Source of the DNA: Lachnospiraceae bacterium
GTDB lineage: Bacteria; Bacillota; Clostridia; Lachnospirales; Lachnospiraceae
Direction of reading: 5' to 3'
Length of the DNA: 34,977 nt
Assembly: GCA_028689655.1 (NCBI GenBank)
Contig: JAQVCT010000027.1
Coordinates: forward strand, 1 to 34,977
The stretch's first letter is position 1, and each line of letters begins with the position of its first letter. A program made the position numbers and the translations under genes. Below are positions 5,905-14,316 of this stretch, in pieces. A model generated the notes under the pieces. The model saw only the letters and a list, made by a program, of their open reading frames with translations, did not search any database and was not told the origin of the DNA.

Positions 5905-6003
5905 AAAACAGATAAAAATATTGCGGTAAATTTAAAGAGGATACGAAAAGCAAAGAATCTGAGTCTGGATATGCTGGCGGAATGCACCAGGGTGAAATTC
6001 TAA
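5905..6003 (+). pseudogene. Remnant of an XRE-family HTH regulator (N-terminal stub)
   Basis: Directly after the flavin reductase stop, in the same frame, the sequence reads NIAVNLKRIRKAKNLSLDML, then AECTRVKF and a stop. This is the first helix and the start of the helix-turn-helix of XRE/cupin-type regulators, where the family would continue with a Ser-Lys-rich recognition helix and about 150 more residues. No start codon or ribosome binding site precedes it, and the stop (6001-6003) overlaps the convergent dinB stop. I read it as a decayed gene whose 3' part was deleted, with dinB now at the break point. Fewer than 30 recognisable residues remain, so chance similarity is not fully excluded. 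Confidence 0.6.
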
Positions 6004-7220
6004 TGCTTCTTAAAATCATCTTTTGCTTTCAACAAACTGCAGCGGGTGATGGAAGAAGCACCGAATTTTTCCCGGATCGTGTCGATTGTCTGATCTAATT
6101 GCTTCTGCTTCTCGCTTTTGCCACACTGGGACTGATAATCGAACAGATTCATTTGTACAGGTTCCTGCACGCTGATCAGCTTGGAAGTGCGAATTCCCAA
6201 CAAACGCACAGGTGTCTGGTTCCAAAGTTCATCAAAGAGCTGACAGGCATTTTCATAGATCAGTCTGGTGGAATCGGTTGCAGTGCCAAGGGTCATCTGA
6301 TGGGATACGGACTGAAACGTATTATACTTGATTTCTACGCTGATCATGGTAGCAAGACGCTCTTGCCTGCGCAAGCGGGAACCCACTGATTCTGCCAGAT
6401 GGAGCAGTACGCGGCGTGCTTCCTTCACATCGGTTACATCTTTTTGCAGGGTGATGGAATTTCCAACGCCCTTCAACTCGGAGCGAGTGGTTTCCACTCT
6501 TGAGTCATCCATGCCATTGGCGTATTCCCACAGCAGACGTCCATGACTTTTCAAATGCATTTCTATGATGCCTACATCGGATTTCGCCAGGTCACCTATG
6601 GTGAGAATACCGAGATTATGTAGGCAGTCCACGCTTGATTTTCCACACATATATAACTCTGATACGGGAAGATGCCACATTTTCTCGGCAATTTCAGAAT
6701 GATACAGGGTATGAACCAGATTAGGTTTCTTAAAATCAGAAGCCATCTTGGCAAGGACTTTTCTGTCAGAAATTCCAATATTTACCGTAAATCCAAATTC
6801 TGCATAAATATGATCTTTGATGCTGGTGGCTGCATCCACAGGAGATGCATATTTCCTGGAAATAGGGGTAAAATCCATGTAGCATTCATCGATGCTGACC
6901 TGTTCGATATCGGGGCATATATTGGATAAATAATGGAAAAGCTTTTTACTGTAGGTGCTGTACAGATCGTGATTCGGAGCGGCAACCACAAGTGCCGGAT
7001 ATTTGCGAAGGGCATTTACAATGGGTTCACCGGTCTGTATTTTATATTTTTTTGCGGGGATGGATTTTGCAAGGACGACGCCATGACGTTTCTCCATATC
7101 TCCACCGATAATAGAGGGGATGGTACGTAGATCCTCGGCACTACCGTTTCTTAGATTCTCTGTGGCTGTCCAGCTCAGAAATGCAGAATTTACATCAATA
7201 TGAAAAAATATCGGGCACAT
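6000..7220 (-). CDS. dinB: Y-family DNA polymerase (Pol IV type)
   Basis: Error-prone translesion DNA polymerase of the DinB/Pol IV group, acting at stalled forks. The 406 residues contain the catalytic motifs: FHIDVNSAFLSW at the N-terminus (first metal-binding Asp, with Phe at the steric-gate position) and VSIDECYMDF near residue 104 (the Asp-Glu pair). A helix-hairpin-helix region reads YMCGKSSVDCLHNLGILTIGDLA. The beta-clamp box QMNLFD is at about residue 370. Start: AAGGAGG lies 8 bases before the ATG at 7220; the ATG at 7226 is only 2 bases from it and would add Met-Ala. I see no LexA-type CGAAC...GTTCG box upstream. The stop overlaps the XRE remnant on the other strand. Confidence 0.93.
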   Translation of the reverse strand: MCPIFFHIDVNSAFLSWTATENLRNGSAEDLRTIPSIIGGDMEKRHGVVLAKSIPAKKYKIQTGEPIVNALRKYPALVVAAPNHDLYSTYSKKLFHYLSNICPDIEQVSIDECYMDFTPISRKYASPVDAATSIKDHIYAEFGFTVNIGISDRKVLAKMASDFKKPNLVHTLYHSEIAEKMWHLPVSELYMCGKSSVDCLHNLGILTIGDLAKSDVGIIEMHLKSHGRLLWEYANGMDDSRVETTRSELKGVGNSITLQKDVTDVKEARRVLLHLAESVGSRLRRQERLATMISVEIKYNTFQSVSHQMTLGTATDSTRLIYENACQLFDELWNQTPVRLLGIRTSKLISVQEPVQMNLFDYQSQCGKSEKQKQLDQTIDTIREKFGASSITRCSLLKAKDDFKKH

Positions 7221-7349
7221 TGCCATTTCCTCCTTACATTATAAAATGACAGATCTCACTTGGAGACCATGAATTTCTTATATCTGATATAGTTAAGTAT
7301 AATTCAAATGGAGGTCGGTGTCATCAAAAATGATAGGGATAAAAAAGCG

Positions 7350-7378
7350 TTTACAAGGGAAATAAATGCTGTTAAAAT
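7350..7378 (+). promoter_or_regulatory. Predicted promoter of the M23 peptidase gene
   Basis: TTTACA (7350-7355), 17-base spacer, TAAAAT (7373-7378), about 65 bases before the start codon. Confidence 0.55.
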
Positions 7379-7445
7379 AATGGATAGTGTGACCACTGTG
7401 TGGTAACTCAGTTATATAACAAAGTAATTTACTAGAATAGGTGCT

Positions 7446-9020
7446 ATGAAAAAAATATCAAAATACTATAAAAAATTAAGAATAGTTTACATAAAGTGGT
7501 CATTGTTGGCAATCGTAGTAAGTGTCTTCTTTTTCCCTACATTTGTAAAGTTTCAGGCGGAAGGGAATACGATCTATGACGTGTCTCTGAATGGAACGGT
7601 GATCGGCAGAGCGGGCAGTTTAAATGACCTGGATGAATATATGAGAAATGCCAGAAAGAGACTGGCATTGGAGTCCGATGAGATCATGCTGGTGGATGCA
7701 GAGCTCGAGGTGGATGGCAGAGATATTCTGTTCGGCATTATTGATTCACAGTCCCATATGGAAGACCGCATTTACCAGGTGATGAAGCAGAATGAGCGCG
7801 AGACGCTGAACCGTTCCTACACGGTGAAGATCAACGAATATACCGTGAATCTTGCCAGTGTGGAGGAAGTGCACACGTTATTACAGAAAGCAATCGACCG
7901 CTATGACACCACGGGACAATATACAGCGGAGCTGGTACTGGACCCCACGAGAGAGTTGAATGTTCTCACTACGCAGATGCTGGGTCCGGATGATGTGAAG
8001 GACGATACGGTGAATATTTTCCAGACGGCAGGTGCAGCAACAGTACTGCAGGAGGCGAACGACATCTCTGTGGAGGATAATCCCAAGGATTTCGCAGACT
8101 TTGCGCTGGGATTGAAGGAACTGGAGTTCGGTGATAACGTGGAGGTGGTGGAGGCGTATCTGCTCCGGGAAGAGTTGACACCATTGGATGAAGCAATCGA
8201 TCAGGTGACGAAGGATCAGGAAAAAGAGACGATCTATGAGGTTCAGCCGGGAGATACGTTGTCGCAGATCGCTGAGAATAATCATCTGGCGATGGCAGAT
8301 CTGGTGGATATGAATGAGACTTTAGACAGTGAATCGGCTATGATCCGTGCGGGAGATGAACTGATCGTTACAGTTCCAGAGCCTGAATTATCCATCATTC
8401 GCAAGGAAGAAGTATATCTGGAAGAAGACTATGAGGCGGAAGTACAGTATGTGGACAATGATCAATGGTATACCACGGATCAGGTCACTTTACAGGAACC
8501 CTCCGCAGGACATCGCAACATCGTGTCCATGGTAAGTTACCGCAATGATAAAGAGACAGACAGGGAGATCTTAAAGGAAGAGATCACATATCAGGCAGTG
8601 CCAAAGATCGTGGAACGCGGTACGAAGATTCCACCTACTTATATCAAGCCCATATCAGGTGGCAGGATGTCATCTCCTTTTGGTAGAAGAAAAGCACCAA
8701 AAAGAGGTGCATCCAGCTTCCACAAGGGAATTGACTGGTCTACGCCGGTAGGTACCTCTGTGGTGGCATCCTCAGCAGGAACAGTAGCGAAGGCTGGATG
8801 GGGCAGCGGATATGGATATGTAGTTTATATCAATCACGGGGATGGCAGACAGACGAGATATGGACATCTGAGTAAGGTGCTGGTCAAAGCGGGACAGAAG
8901 GTGCAGCAGGGAACGAAGATCGCACTGAGTGGTAACACCGGAGTCAGTACAGGACCGCATGTTCATTTTGAAATACTCATCAATGGCAGCCAGGTCAATC
9001 CGCTGGATTACCTAAATTAG
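7446..9020 (+). CDS. Membrane-anchored M23 endopeptidase with LysM and G5 domains
   Basis: Cell-wall peptidase expected to cut peptidoglycan cross-bridges outside the membrane. The 524 residues begin with a basic end and one transmembrane segment (about 17-34). A long extracellular region follows, then a LysM wall-binding domain (about 264-312, opening YEVQPGDTLSQIAENNHL), a G5 domain (about 318-392, ending KIVERGTK), and a C-terminal lysostaphin-type M23 domain (about 405-524). The zinc ligands are present: His426 and Asp430 in FHKGIDW, and His505/His507 in GPHVHFE. It lies directly upstream of murA. An M23 gene near murA also occurs in sporulating Firmicutes (spoIIQ), but LysM plus G5 suggests a vegetative wall enzyme. 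The ribosome binding site is weak (AATAGGTG). Confidence 0.9.
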   Translation: MKKISKYYKKLRIVYIKWSLLAIVVSVFFFPTFVKFQAEGNTIYDVSLNGTVIGRAGSLNDLDEYMRNARKRLALESDEIMLVDAELEVDGRDILFGIIDSQSHMEDRIYQVMKQNERETLNRSYTVKINEYTVNLASVEEVHTLLQKAIDRYDTTGQYTAELVLDPTRELNVLTTQMLGPDDVKDDTVNIFQTAGAATVLQEANDISVEDNPKDFADFALGLKELEFGDNVEVVEAYLLREELTPLDEAIDQVTKDQEKETIYEVQPGDTLSQIAENNHLAMADLVDMNETLDSESAMIRAGDELIVTVPEPELSIIRKEEVYLEEDYEAEVQYVDNDQWYTTDQVTLQEPSAGHRNIVSMVSYRNDKETDREILKEEITYQAVPKIVERGTKIPPTYIKPISGGRMSSPFGRRKAPKRGASSFHKGIDWSTPVGTSVVASSAGTVAKAGWGSGYGYVVYINHGDGRQTRYGHLSKVLVKAGQKVQQGTKIALSGNTGVSTGPHVHFEILINGSQVNPLDYLN

Positions 9021-9049
9021 CGGTCCGGTAAGCCATTGCAGGATAGTAT

Positions 9050-9078
9050 TTGCAAATTTTATGGATATAGTATATAAT
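9050..9078 (+). promoter_or_regulatory. Predicted sigma-A promoter of murA
   Basis: TTGCAA (9050-9055), 17-base spacer, perfect TATAAT (9073-9078), 65 bases upstream of the start codon. Confidence 0.65.
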
Positions 9079-9143
9079 ACCCTAGATATATTGTAATTTG
9101 AGGGAGCATTTATTGATTTTGAGAGATAGAGCAGAGGTGCGTT

Positions 9144-10436
9144 ATGGAACAATACGCAATTAAGGGAGGAATCCCATTAGTTGGTGAAGTGGAAATAGGA
9201 GGAGCTAAAAATGCAGCATTGGCTATTTTAGCAGCTTCTATCATGACTGATGAGACGGTACTGGTTGAAAATGTACCAGATGTTAGAGATACGAACGTTC
9301 TCTTACAGGCCATGCAGAGCATTGGTGCAATCGTAGAACGTGTAGATAGACATACAGTAAAGATCAATGGGGCACACATCAACAGCCTTACCATTGAGGA
9401 TGATTATATTAAGAAAATCAGAGCATCTTATTATCTGTTAGGTGCGTTACTTGGAAAATATAAAAAGGCGGAGGTGTCACTTCCCGGTGGATGTAATATC
9501 GGAAGCAGACCCATTGACCAGCATATCAAAGGATTTAAAATGCTGGGTGCTGAGGTGAAGATCGAGTACGGTCTCATCGCAACAGAAGCCCCCAAATTAG
9601 TGGGAAGCCATATTTATATGGATGTTGTTACCGTGGGAGCCACCATTAACGTCATGATGGCGGCAGCTATGGCAGAAGGACTCACCATCATAGAGAATGC
9701 TGCAAAAGAACCACATGTGGTAGATCTTGCGAACTTTTTAAACAGTATGGGTGCCAATATCAAAGGTGCAGGTACCGATGTGATCAGGATCAAAGGCGTG
9801 GAGAAGCTTCACAAAACAGAGTATGCTATTATTCCAGATCAGATTGAAGCAGGTACTTTTATGATGGCTGCGGCTGTCACAAAGGGAGACATTACCGTCA
9901 AGAATGTCATTCCAAAACATTTGGAATCCATATCTGCAAAGCTCCAGGAGATTGGATGTGAGATAGAGGAATCAGATGACGCAGTTCGTGTCGTCAGCTC
10001 CAAGAGACTGACCCATACGCAGGTAAAGACCCTGCCTTATCCGGGATTTCCTACAGATATGCAGCCACAGATCGCTGTGGCACTGGCGTTATCAGAGGGA
10101 ACCAGTATCGTGACGGAAAGTATCTTTGAAAACAGATTTAAATATGTAGATGAATTGACCCGTATGGGTGCGGATATCAAGGTGGAAGGTAACACTGCGA
10201 TTATTACAGGCGTAACGAAATACACGGGTGCCAGCGTGACAGCACCGGATCTCCGTGCAGGGGCAGCACTGGTGATCGCCGGACTGGGAGCAGAAGGATA
10301 CACCACGGTGGATGATATCAAATATATCGAAAGAGGATATGAAGATTTTCCAGCAAAATTACAGGGATTGGGCGCGCACATTGAGAAGGTCGAGACAGAA
10401 AAGGATTTTCGCAAGTTCCAGTTAGAAGTGGTATAA
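9144..10436 (+). CDS. murA: UDP-N-acetylglucosamine 1-carboxyvinyltransferase
   Basis: First committed enzyme of peptidoglycan synthesis: it transfers enolpyruvate from PEP to UDP-GlcNAc in the cytoplasm and is the target of fosfomycin. Length is 430 aa, normal for the family. Visible signatures are GGAKNAAL with Lys22 and Asn23, the catalytic loop LPGGCNIGSRP with Cys117 (equivalent to Cys115 in E. coli, so fosfomycin-sensitive type), and IPDQIEAGTFM. FPTDMQPQ near residue 303 and the C-terminal DLRAGAALVIAGL are also present. It has its own promoter and a strong bidirectional terminator 30 bases after the stop. Firmicutes often carry two murA paralogues; this window does not show which one this is. 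Confidence 0.97.
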   Translation: MEQYAIKGGIPLVGEVEIGGAKNAALAILAASIMTDETVLVENVPDVRDTNVLLQAMQSIGAIVERVDRHTVKINGAHINSLTIEDDYIKKIRASYYLLGALLGKYKKAEVSLPGGCNIGSRPIDQHIKGFKMLGAEVKIEYGLIATEAPKLVGSHIYMDVVTVGATINVMMAAAMAEGLTIIENAAKEPHVVDLANFLNSMGANIKGAGTDVIRIKGVEKLHKTEYAIIPDQIEAGTFMMAAAVTKGDITVKNVIPKHLESISAKLQEIGCEIEESDDAVRVVSSKRLTHTQVKTLPYPGFPTDMQPQIAVALALSEGTSIVTESIFENRFKYVDELTRMGADIKVEGNTAIITGVTKYTGASVTAPDLRAGAALVIAGLGAEGYTTVDDIKYIERGYEDFPAKLQGLGAHIEKVETEKDFRKFQLEVV

Positions 10437-10466
10437 GAGCATAGCAGAAATATAATTGAGACATAT

Positions 10467-10500
10467 AAAAAGAACGAATCGGTTTGGATTCGTTCTTTTT
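10467..10500. terminator. Bidirectional terminator between murA and the HD-GYP gene
   Basis: Perfect 14-bp stem AAAAAGAACGAATC (10467-10480) / GATTCGTTCTTTTT (10487-10500), loop GGTTTG, flanked by A and T runs. It ends murA on the plus strand and the HD-GYP gene on the minus strand. Confidence 0.92.
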
Positions 10501-10510
10501 TAGGATTATC

Positions 10511-11581
10511 TTAGATCAGTGACTGGATTCCTAATTCTTTGTCAAGGGACAGATCAATAAAGGTATCTCCGGACTTGATGACAGGCCGTGATAAAACACT
10601 TTTATTGATAAATACGATCTCACCCTCCACACCGTTACTTAATCGTACACGGTTCAGGAGATAGGTATTGACCACACACTCCAGAAAAGTGAGGACATAT
10701 TTGGTATCGTACTTTTGGAGACCTTCGGCTTCGAAGAGCTCTATGACTTTGAAGGGACACAGCGGACCGCGGTATACTCTTGCGGAGGTCATGGCGTCAT
10801 ACACATCTGTGATGGAGACAATCTTGGCAAAGCGGTCGATCTTATTTCCCACCAGACCCAGCGGATAACCACTGCCATCACATCGCTCATGATGCATCAG
10901 GGCGGCATTTTTAATATGGTCACTGATATCCTGATTCCGTAGGATCTGATAACCCTCCAGAGGGTGTGTCTTGATAATCGAAAATTCCTGATCAGTCAGT
11001 GGGGCTGGCTTTTTGATGATAGAATCAGGAATCATGATCTTACCTATATCATGGAGCAATCCACATAAAGTGGCGAGGTTCGAATCTTCCTCAGAGAAAC
11101 GAAGCCACCTTGCGAACACATTACAGATCAGTGCCACATTCAGACAATGGGCATAGGTGGAATCGTCATATTGTCTCATGTTATGTAACATATCAAATAC
11201 ATTGATATTTCCCTCACTGGTAGTAAGAAGATTCAAGGTCTCACTGAGCAGGGCATTGGTATCAATGGGCGTGTTTCTCTCTACAATATCATTCATGAGA
11301 TCGTGAAAATGATCGACACTCTGATCAAAGTGCTGTTTAAATTCCTGAAAAGATTTGCTGGATCGAACACGTTCAGCATAGGAACTTTCTTTTTCTATGG
11401 GCATCTCAAAGACAAGTTCGTCCTCCACCTTCACGTTTGAGATAGAATAGAATTCCAGACGCATGATAGATTTGTCCGTCAATATCACACCTTTTGACAG
11501 GATAAGCTGATCATTATAAGTAAACACATCCTCGGCGATCTGCATGCCCGGTATCAAATCCTTTATACTTAATCTTTTCAT
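10511..11581 (-). CDS. HD-GYP domain protein (predicted cyclic-di-GMP phosphodiesterase)
   Basis: Probable hydrolase of c-di-GMP, which would link this strain to second-messenger control of motility and surface behaviour. The 356 residues start with a domain of about 110 residues (MKRLSIKDLIPGM and so on) often seen before HD-GYP domains in Clostridia. The HD-GYP core follows: His145, HDIGK at 177-181, His231 in HHE, and an intact GYP at 238-240. The metal ligands and GYP are all present, so activity is likely. About 60 C-terminal residues form an extra beta-rich region. The start is ATG with GAGGA 9 bases upstream. It is transcribed away from metK; between them lie 479 bases with the metK control region. 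Confidence 0.9.
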   Translation of the reverse strand: MKRLSIKDLIPGMQIAEDVFTYNDQLILSKGVILTDKSIMRLEFYSISNVKVEDELVFEMPIEKESSYAERVRSSKSFQEFKQHFDQSVDHFHDLMNDIVERNTPIDTNALLSETLNLLTTSEGNINVFDMLHNMRQYDDSTYAHCLNVALICNVFARWLRFSEEDSNLATLCGLLHDIGKIMIPDSIIKKPAPLTDQEFSIIKTHPLEGYQILRNQDISDHIKNAALMHHERCDGSGYPLGLVGNKIDRFAKIVSITDVYDAMTSARVYRGPLCPFKVIELFEAEGLQKYDTKYVLTFLECVVNTYLLNRVRLSNGVEGEIVFINKSVLSRPVIKSGDTFIDLSLDKELGIQSLI

Positions 11582-11772
11582 AGTTTCGAATCCTCAATGG
11601 CTGTCTTAATAAGATTTTAATAGGAATTATGAGACATTTACCAGCAATATATAAGGGCGACTGCTGATACTTTACTTATATAAAATTATATGTTTTTTTC
11701 ATACTAATGTCAATGAAAAGCCCGAGGTTTCGCCTTTTATACAGAGCCATAAATCTTTATAAACAGAAGTTG

Positions 11773-11801
11773 TTGACAAGCCTGATACAATGGTGTATCT
11801 T
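11773..11801 (+). promoter_or_regulatory. Predicted promoter of the metK transcript
   Basis: Perfect TTGACA (11773-11778), 17-base spacer, TATCTT (11796-11801), about 35 bases before the riboswitch. The stretch 11582-11772 upstream holds no gene; a loose AAAAG...CTTTT hairpin lies near 11714-11737. Confidence 0.6.
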
Positions 11802-11835
11802 GTCTAATAGATACATTAATTCCATATTGTTTTTC

Positions 11836-11958
11836 TCTTATTCAGAGTGGTGGAGGTACAGAGGACCTGTGAAGCCACGGCAACCCCTTTTTAAGGAAGG
11901 TGCCAACCTGAGCGATTAAAAACTTATCAGAACCTGGAGCATAGGTGACAGGATAAGG
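11836..11958 (+). ncRNA. SAM-I (S-box) riboswitch
   Basis: Leader RNA that binds S-adenosylmethionine and, when SAM is plentiful, lets the downstream terminator form. The S-box core is visible: GAGTGGTGGAGG, then GACCTGTGAAGCCACGGCAA followed by CC, the GGTGCCAACCTGAGCGAT segment, and closure by helix P1, CTTATTC (11837-11843) with GGATAAG (11951-11957). It sits exactly where expected, before metK, whose product makes SAM, so the switch closes a feedback loop. The assignment rests on recognising these conserved blocks; a covariance-model search was not possible. Confidence 0.92.
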
Positions 11959-11992
11959 CGAACAATAAGAGGATTTGATGATCAAACTGTTG

Positions 11993-12017
11993 AATCCGCT
12001 TAGTAGCGGATTTTTTT
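11993..12017 (+). terminator. Riboswitch-controlled terminator before metK
   Basis: Stem AATCCGCT (11993-12000) / AGCGGATT (12005-12012), loop TAGT, followed by a T run to 12017. This is the expression platform of the SAM-I riboswitch. A further stem GTTCCC-GGAA-GGGAAC (12019-12034) with a GNRA-type loop lies between it and the ribosome binding site. Confidence 0.9.
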
Positions 12018-12060
12018 AGTTCCCGGAAGGGAACATTCCATCATATTAAAGGAGGATACA

Positions 12061-13248
12061 ATGGAAAAACTTTTATTTACATCAGAATCAGTAACAGAAG
12101 GACATCCCGATAAAATGTGTGATGCCATCTCAGATGCAGTGTTAGACGCACTTATGGCACAGGATCCCATGAGTCGTGTGGCATGTGAGACCTGCACCAC
12201 CACAGGGCTGGTCATGGTCATGGGTGAGATTACCACCAATGCTTACGTAGATATTCAGAAGATCGTACGTGACACAGTAAAAGAGATTGGATATACCAAA
12301 TCGGAGTATGGCTTTGACGGAAATACCTGTGCAGTTATGGTATGCCTGGATGAACAGTCCACAGATATCGCAATGGGTGTTGATAAAGCATTGGAGGCGA
12401 AGGAACATACCATGACGGAGGAAGAACTGGATGCCATCGGCGCCGGTGATCAGGGTATGATGTTCGGTTTTGCTACCAATGAGACAGAGGAATATATGCC
12501 ATATGCAATCTCACTTGCCCATAAGCTGGCATTACAGTTGACGAAAGTCCGCAAAGACGGCACCTTAAAATATCTAAGACCGGACGGTAAGAGTCAGGTA
12601 TCCGTAGAGTACGATGAAAACGGAAAACCAAAGCGTCTTGAAGCGGTGGTATTATCCACACAGCATGATTCGGATGTGACCCAGGAGCAGATTCATGCAG
12701 ATATTAAAAAATATGTATTCGAACCGATCTTACCAAAAGAATTATTGGACGAAAACACAAAATATTTTATCAACCCAACAGGACGTTTTGTAATCGGCGG
12801 ACCTAACGGGGACAGTGGACTGACAGGACGTAAGATCATCGTGGACACCTACGGTGGATATGCCCGTCACGGCGGCGGCGCTTTCTCAGGAAAAGACTGC
12901 ACCAAGGTGGACCGTTCCGCAGCATATGCAGCACGTTATGTTGCTAAGAATATCGTGGCAGCAGGTCTTGCTGACAAATGCGAGATTCAGTTAGCTTATG
13001 CAATTGGTGTGGCACATCCCATGTCCATCATGGTAGATACCTTTGGAACAGGAAAAGTGGAGGATGACAGACTGGTAGAGATCATTCGTGAGAACTTCGA
13101 TCTTCGTCCGGCAGGCATCATTAAGATGCTGGATCTTCGCAGACCGATCTACAGACAGACAGCGGCTTATGGTCACTTCGGACGAAATGATCTGAATCTT
13201 CCATGGGAACAACTGAATAAAGTAGAGGATTTGAAGAAATATCTCTAA
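12061..13248 (+). CDS. metK: S-adenosylmethionine synthetase
   Basis: Makes S-adenosylmethionine from methionine and ATP in the cytoplasm. The 395 residues match the family length. Signatures include [14 protein letters not shown] at the start (with the ATP-site His), [10 protein letters not shown] at about 127-136, [16 protein letters not shown], and [19 protein letters not shown] with the P-loop-like glycine run. AAAGGAGG lies 6-7 bases upstream of the ATG. Expression is controlled by the SAM-I riboswitch and terminator immediately upstream. It is probably a single-gene transcript, as an imperfect terminator follows and the next gene has its own promoter. Confidence 0.98.
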   Translation: MEKLLFTSESVTEGHPDKMCDAISDAVLDALMAQDPMSRVACETCTTTGLVMVMGEITTNAYVDIQKIVRDTVKEIGYTKSEYGFDGNTCAVMVCLDEQSTDIAMGVDKALEAKEHTMTEEELDAIGAGDQGMMFGFATNETEEYMPYAISLAHKLALQLTKVRKDGTLKYLRPDGKSQVSVEYDENGKPKRLEAVVLSTQHDSDVTQEQIHADIKKYVFEPILPKELLDENTKYFINPTGRFVIGGPNGDSGLTGRKIIVDTYGGYARHGGGAFSGKDCTKVDRSAAYAARYVAKNIVAAGLADKCEIQLAYAIGVAHPMSIMVDTFGTGKVEDDRLVEIIRENFDLRPAGIIKMLDLRRPIYRQTAAYGHFGRNDLNLPWEQLNKVEDLKKYL

Positions 13249-13261
13249 GACAGCATATGTG

Positions 13262-13292
13262 GGCGACACCGTAGGGTGCCGCCTGCTTTGTT
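13262..13292 (+). terminator. Probable terminator of metK
   Basis: Stem GGCGACACC (13262-13270) / GGTGCCGCC (13275-13283) with one A-C mismatch, followed by a loose T-rich stretch. A strong stem with a weak tail. Confidence 0.6.
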
Positions 13293-13296
13293 TCAT

Positions 13297-13357
13297 TTAA
13301 TAGAGAAATCCTATGAAATTTCCTACTGGAAGCATTTTCTATAAATATGTTTCGTGT
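13297..13357. repeat. Dispersed intergenic repeat, copy 2 (partner at 1297-1356)
   Basis: Same unit as 1297-1356 (begins TTAATAG, holds TGAAATTTCCTA, ends CGTGT), again just after a terminator hairpin. In this copy the right end runs into the promoter of the cyclophilin gene. A related TATGAAATTTCCTA core occurs on the minus strand at about 24450-24463. Confidence 0.55.
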
Positions 13358-13369
13358 TGGGGAAAGGTT

Positions 13370-13378
13370 TGCTATAAT
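13370..13378 (+). promoter_or_regulatory. Extended -10 promoter of the cyclophilin gene
   Basis: TGCTATAAT is an extended -10 element. The -35 position is poor. It lies 50 bases before the start codon. Confidence 0.55.
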
Positions 13379-13427
13379 GAGAGGTATCTGATTTAGATGC
13401 ACCAAAATAATCCAATAGAAGAGGAAA

Positions 13428-14129
13428 ATGTATAAAATGAAAAAGAGAATAGCAGCGTTTATAGTAACAATCATAAGTACAGTGGTACTGGCAGGCTGTG
13501 GCGACAGCACCACAAGAGTGACAGATGTGGTGGATAACAGTGAGAAGAGCACCACGGAGGAGGCTGCAGAGAGCACAGAAACGGAAAGTGCCACACAGAC
13601 CGTGAGTGATGGCACAGATATGGAGCTGCTCACGGGAAAACATCATGTGGAGATAGAGGTGGCAAACTACGGTACGATCAAAGTGGAACTGGATGCGGAT
13701 GCCGCACCGATCTCCACCACGAATTTTATAGAGCTTGCCAGGGATGGCTTTTACGATGGACTGACTTTCCATAGGATCATAAGCGGCTTTATGATACAGG
13801 GTGGTGATCCCACAGGAACCGGCATGGGTGGATCGGATCGCATGATCAAGGGCGAATTCAGCGACAATGGGGTACAGAATGACCTGTCCCACACAAGAGG
13901 CGCCATTTCCATGGCGCGCTCCGCAGACATGGACAGTGCCAGTTCCCAGTTTTTTATCGTACACGAGGACAGCGACTTTTTAGATGGACAGTATGCGGTG
14001 TTCGGATATGTCACAGAGGGTATGGAGTATGTGGACAAGATCTGCCAGGATACCAAGGTGGAGGATAATAACGGTACCGTGTCAGCAGAGAATCAGCCTG
14101 TCATTACCAGGGTCACGGTGATGGATTAG
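13428..14129 (+). CDS. Lipoprotein peptidyl-prolyl cis-trans isomerase (cyclophilin type)
   Basis: Extracytoplasmic folding factor that catalyses proline isomerisation in exported proteins. The 233 residues begin with a lipoprotein signal whose lipobox LAGC puts the lipidated Cys at residue 24. A Ser/Thr/Glu-rich linker to about residue 70 follows, then a cyclophilin domain. Typical cyclophilin blocks are TFHRIISGFMIQGGDPTGTG (holding the catalytic Arg and the Phe/Gln pocket), MARSADMDSASSQFFI, and YAVFGYV. The ATG at 13428 has GAGG 3 bases before it; the ATG at 13437 (MKKRIAAF) gives a more classical signal peptide and may be the real start. The gene lies between metK and dnaE and is probably transcribed from its own promoter. 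Confidence 0.92.
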   Translation: MYKMKKRIAAFIVTIISTVVLAGCGDSTTRVTDVVDNSEKSTTEEAAESTETESATQTVSDGTDMELLTGKHHVEIEVANYGTIKVELDADAAPISTTNFIELARDGFYDGLTFHRIISGFMIQGGDPTGTGMGGSDRMIKGEFSDNGVQNDLSHTRGAISMARSADMDSASSQFFIVHEDSDFLDGQYAVFGYVTEGMEYVDKICQDTKVEDNNGTVSAENQPVITRVTVMD

Positions 14130-14195
14130 CAGCATCTGTTTTGCGTGGAAGTATGAATGGCAACGATTAGCATACGAAAAGCGTGAAAATCGGCA

Positions 14196-14282
14196 GCTTA
14201 GAATATCAGAATATTAGAATTAGAATATTAAAATACTGGAATATTAGAATACGCAATAAAGGAAATACGCAATAAAGGAAAT
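14196..14282. repeat. AT-rich short tandem repeats before dnaE
   Basis: Several GAATATTA units are followed by an exact 16-base tandem duplication, ACGCAATAAAGGAAAT (14251-14266 and 14267-14282). The spacer has no gene. Confidence 0.7.
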
Positions 14283-14316
14283 ACAGGTAACGTTGTTACA
14301 ATGACAGGAGGATATC

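Noticed and set aside
7227..7445. LexA/SOS box upstream of dinB
   Set aside because: No CGAAC...GTTCG-type palindrome seen, so SOS control is not claimed.
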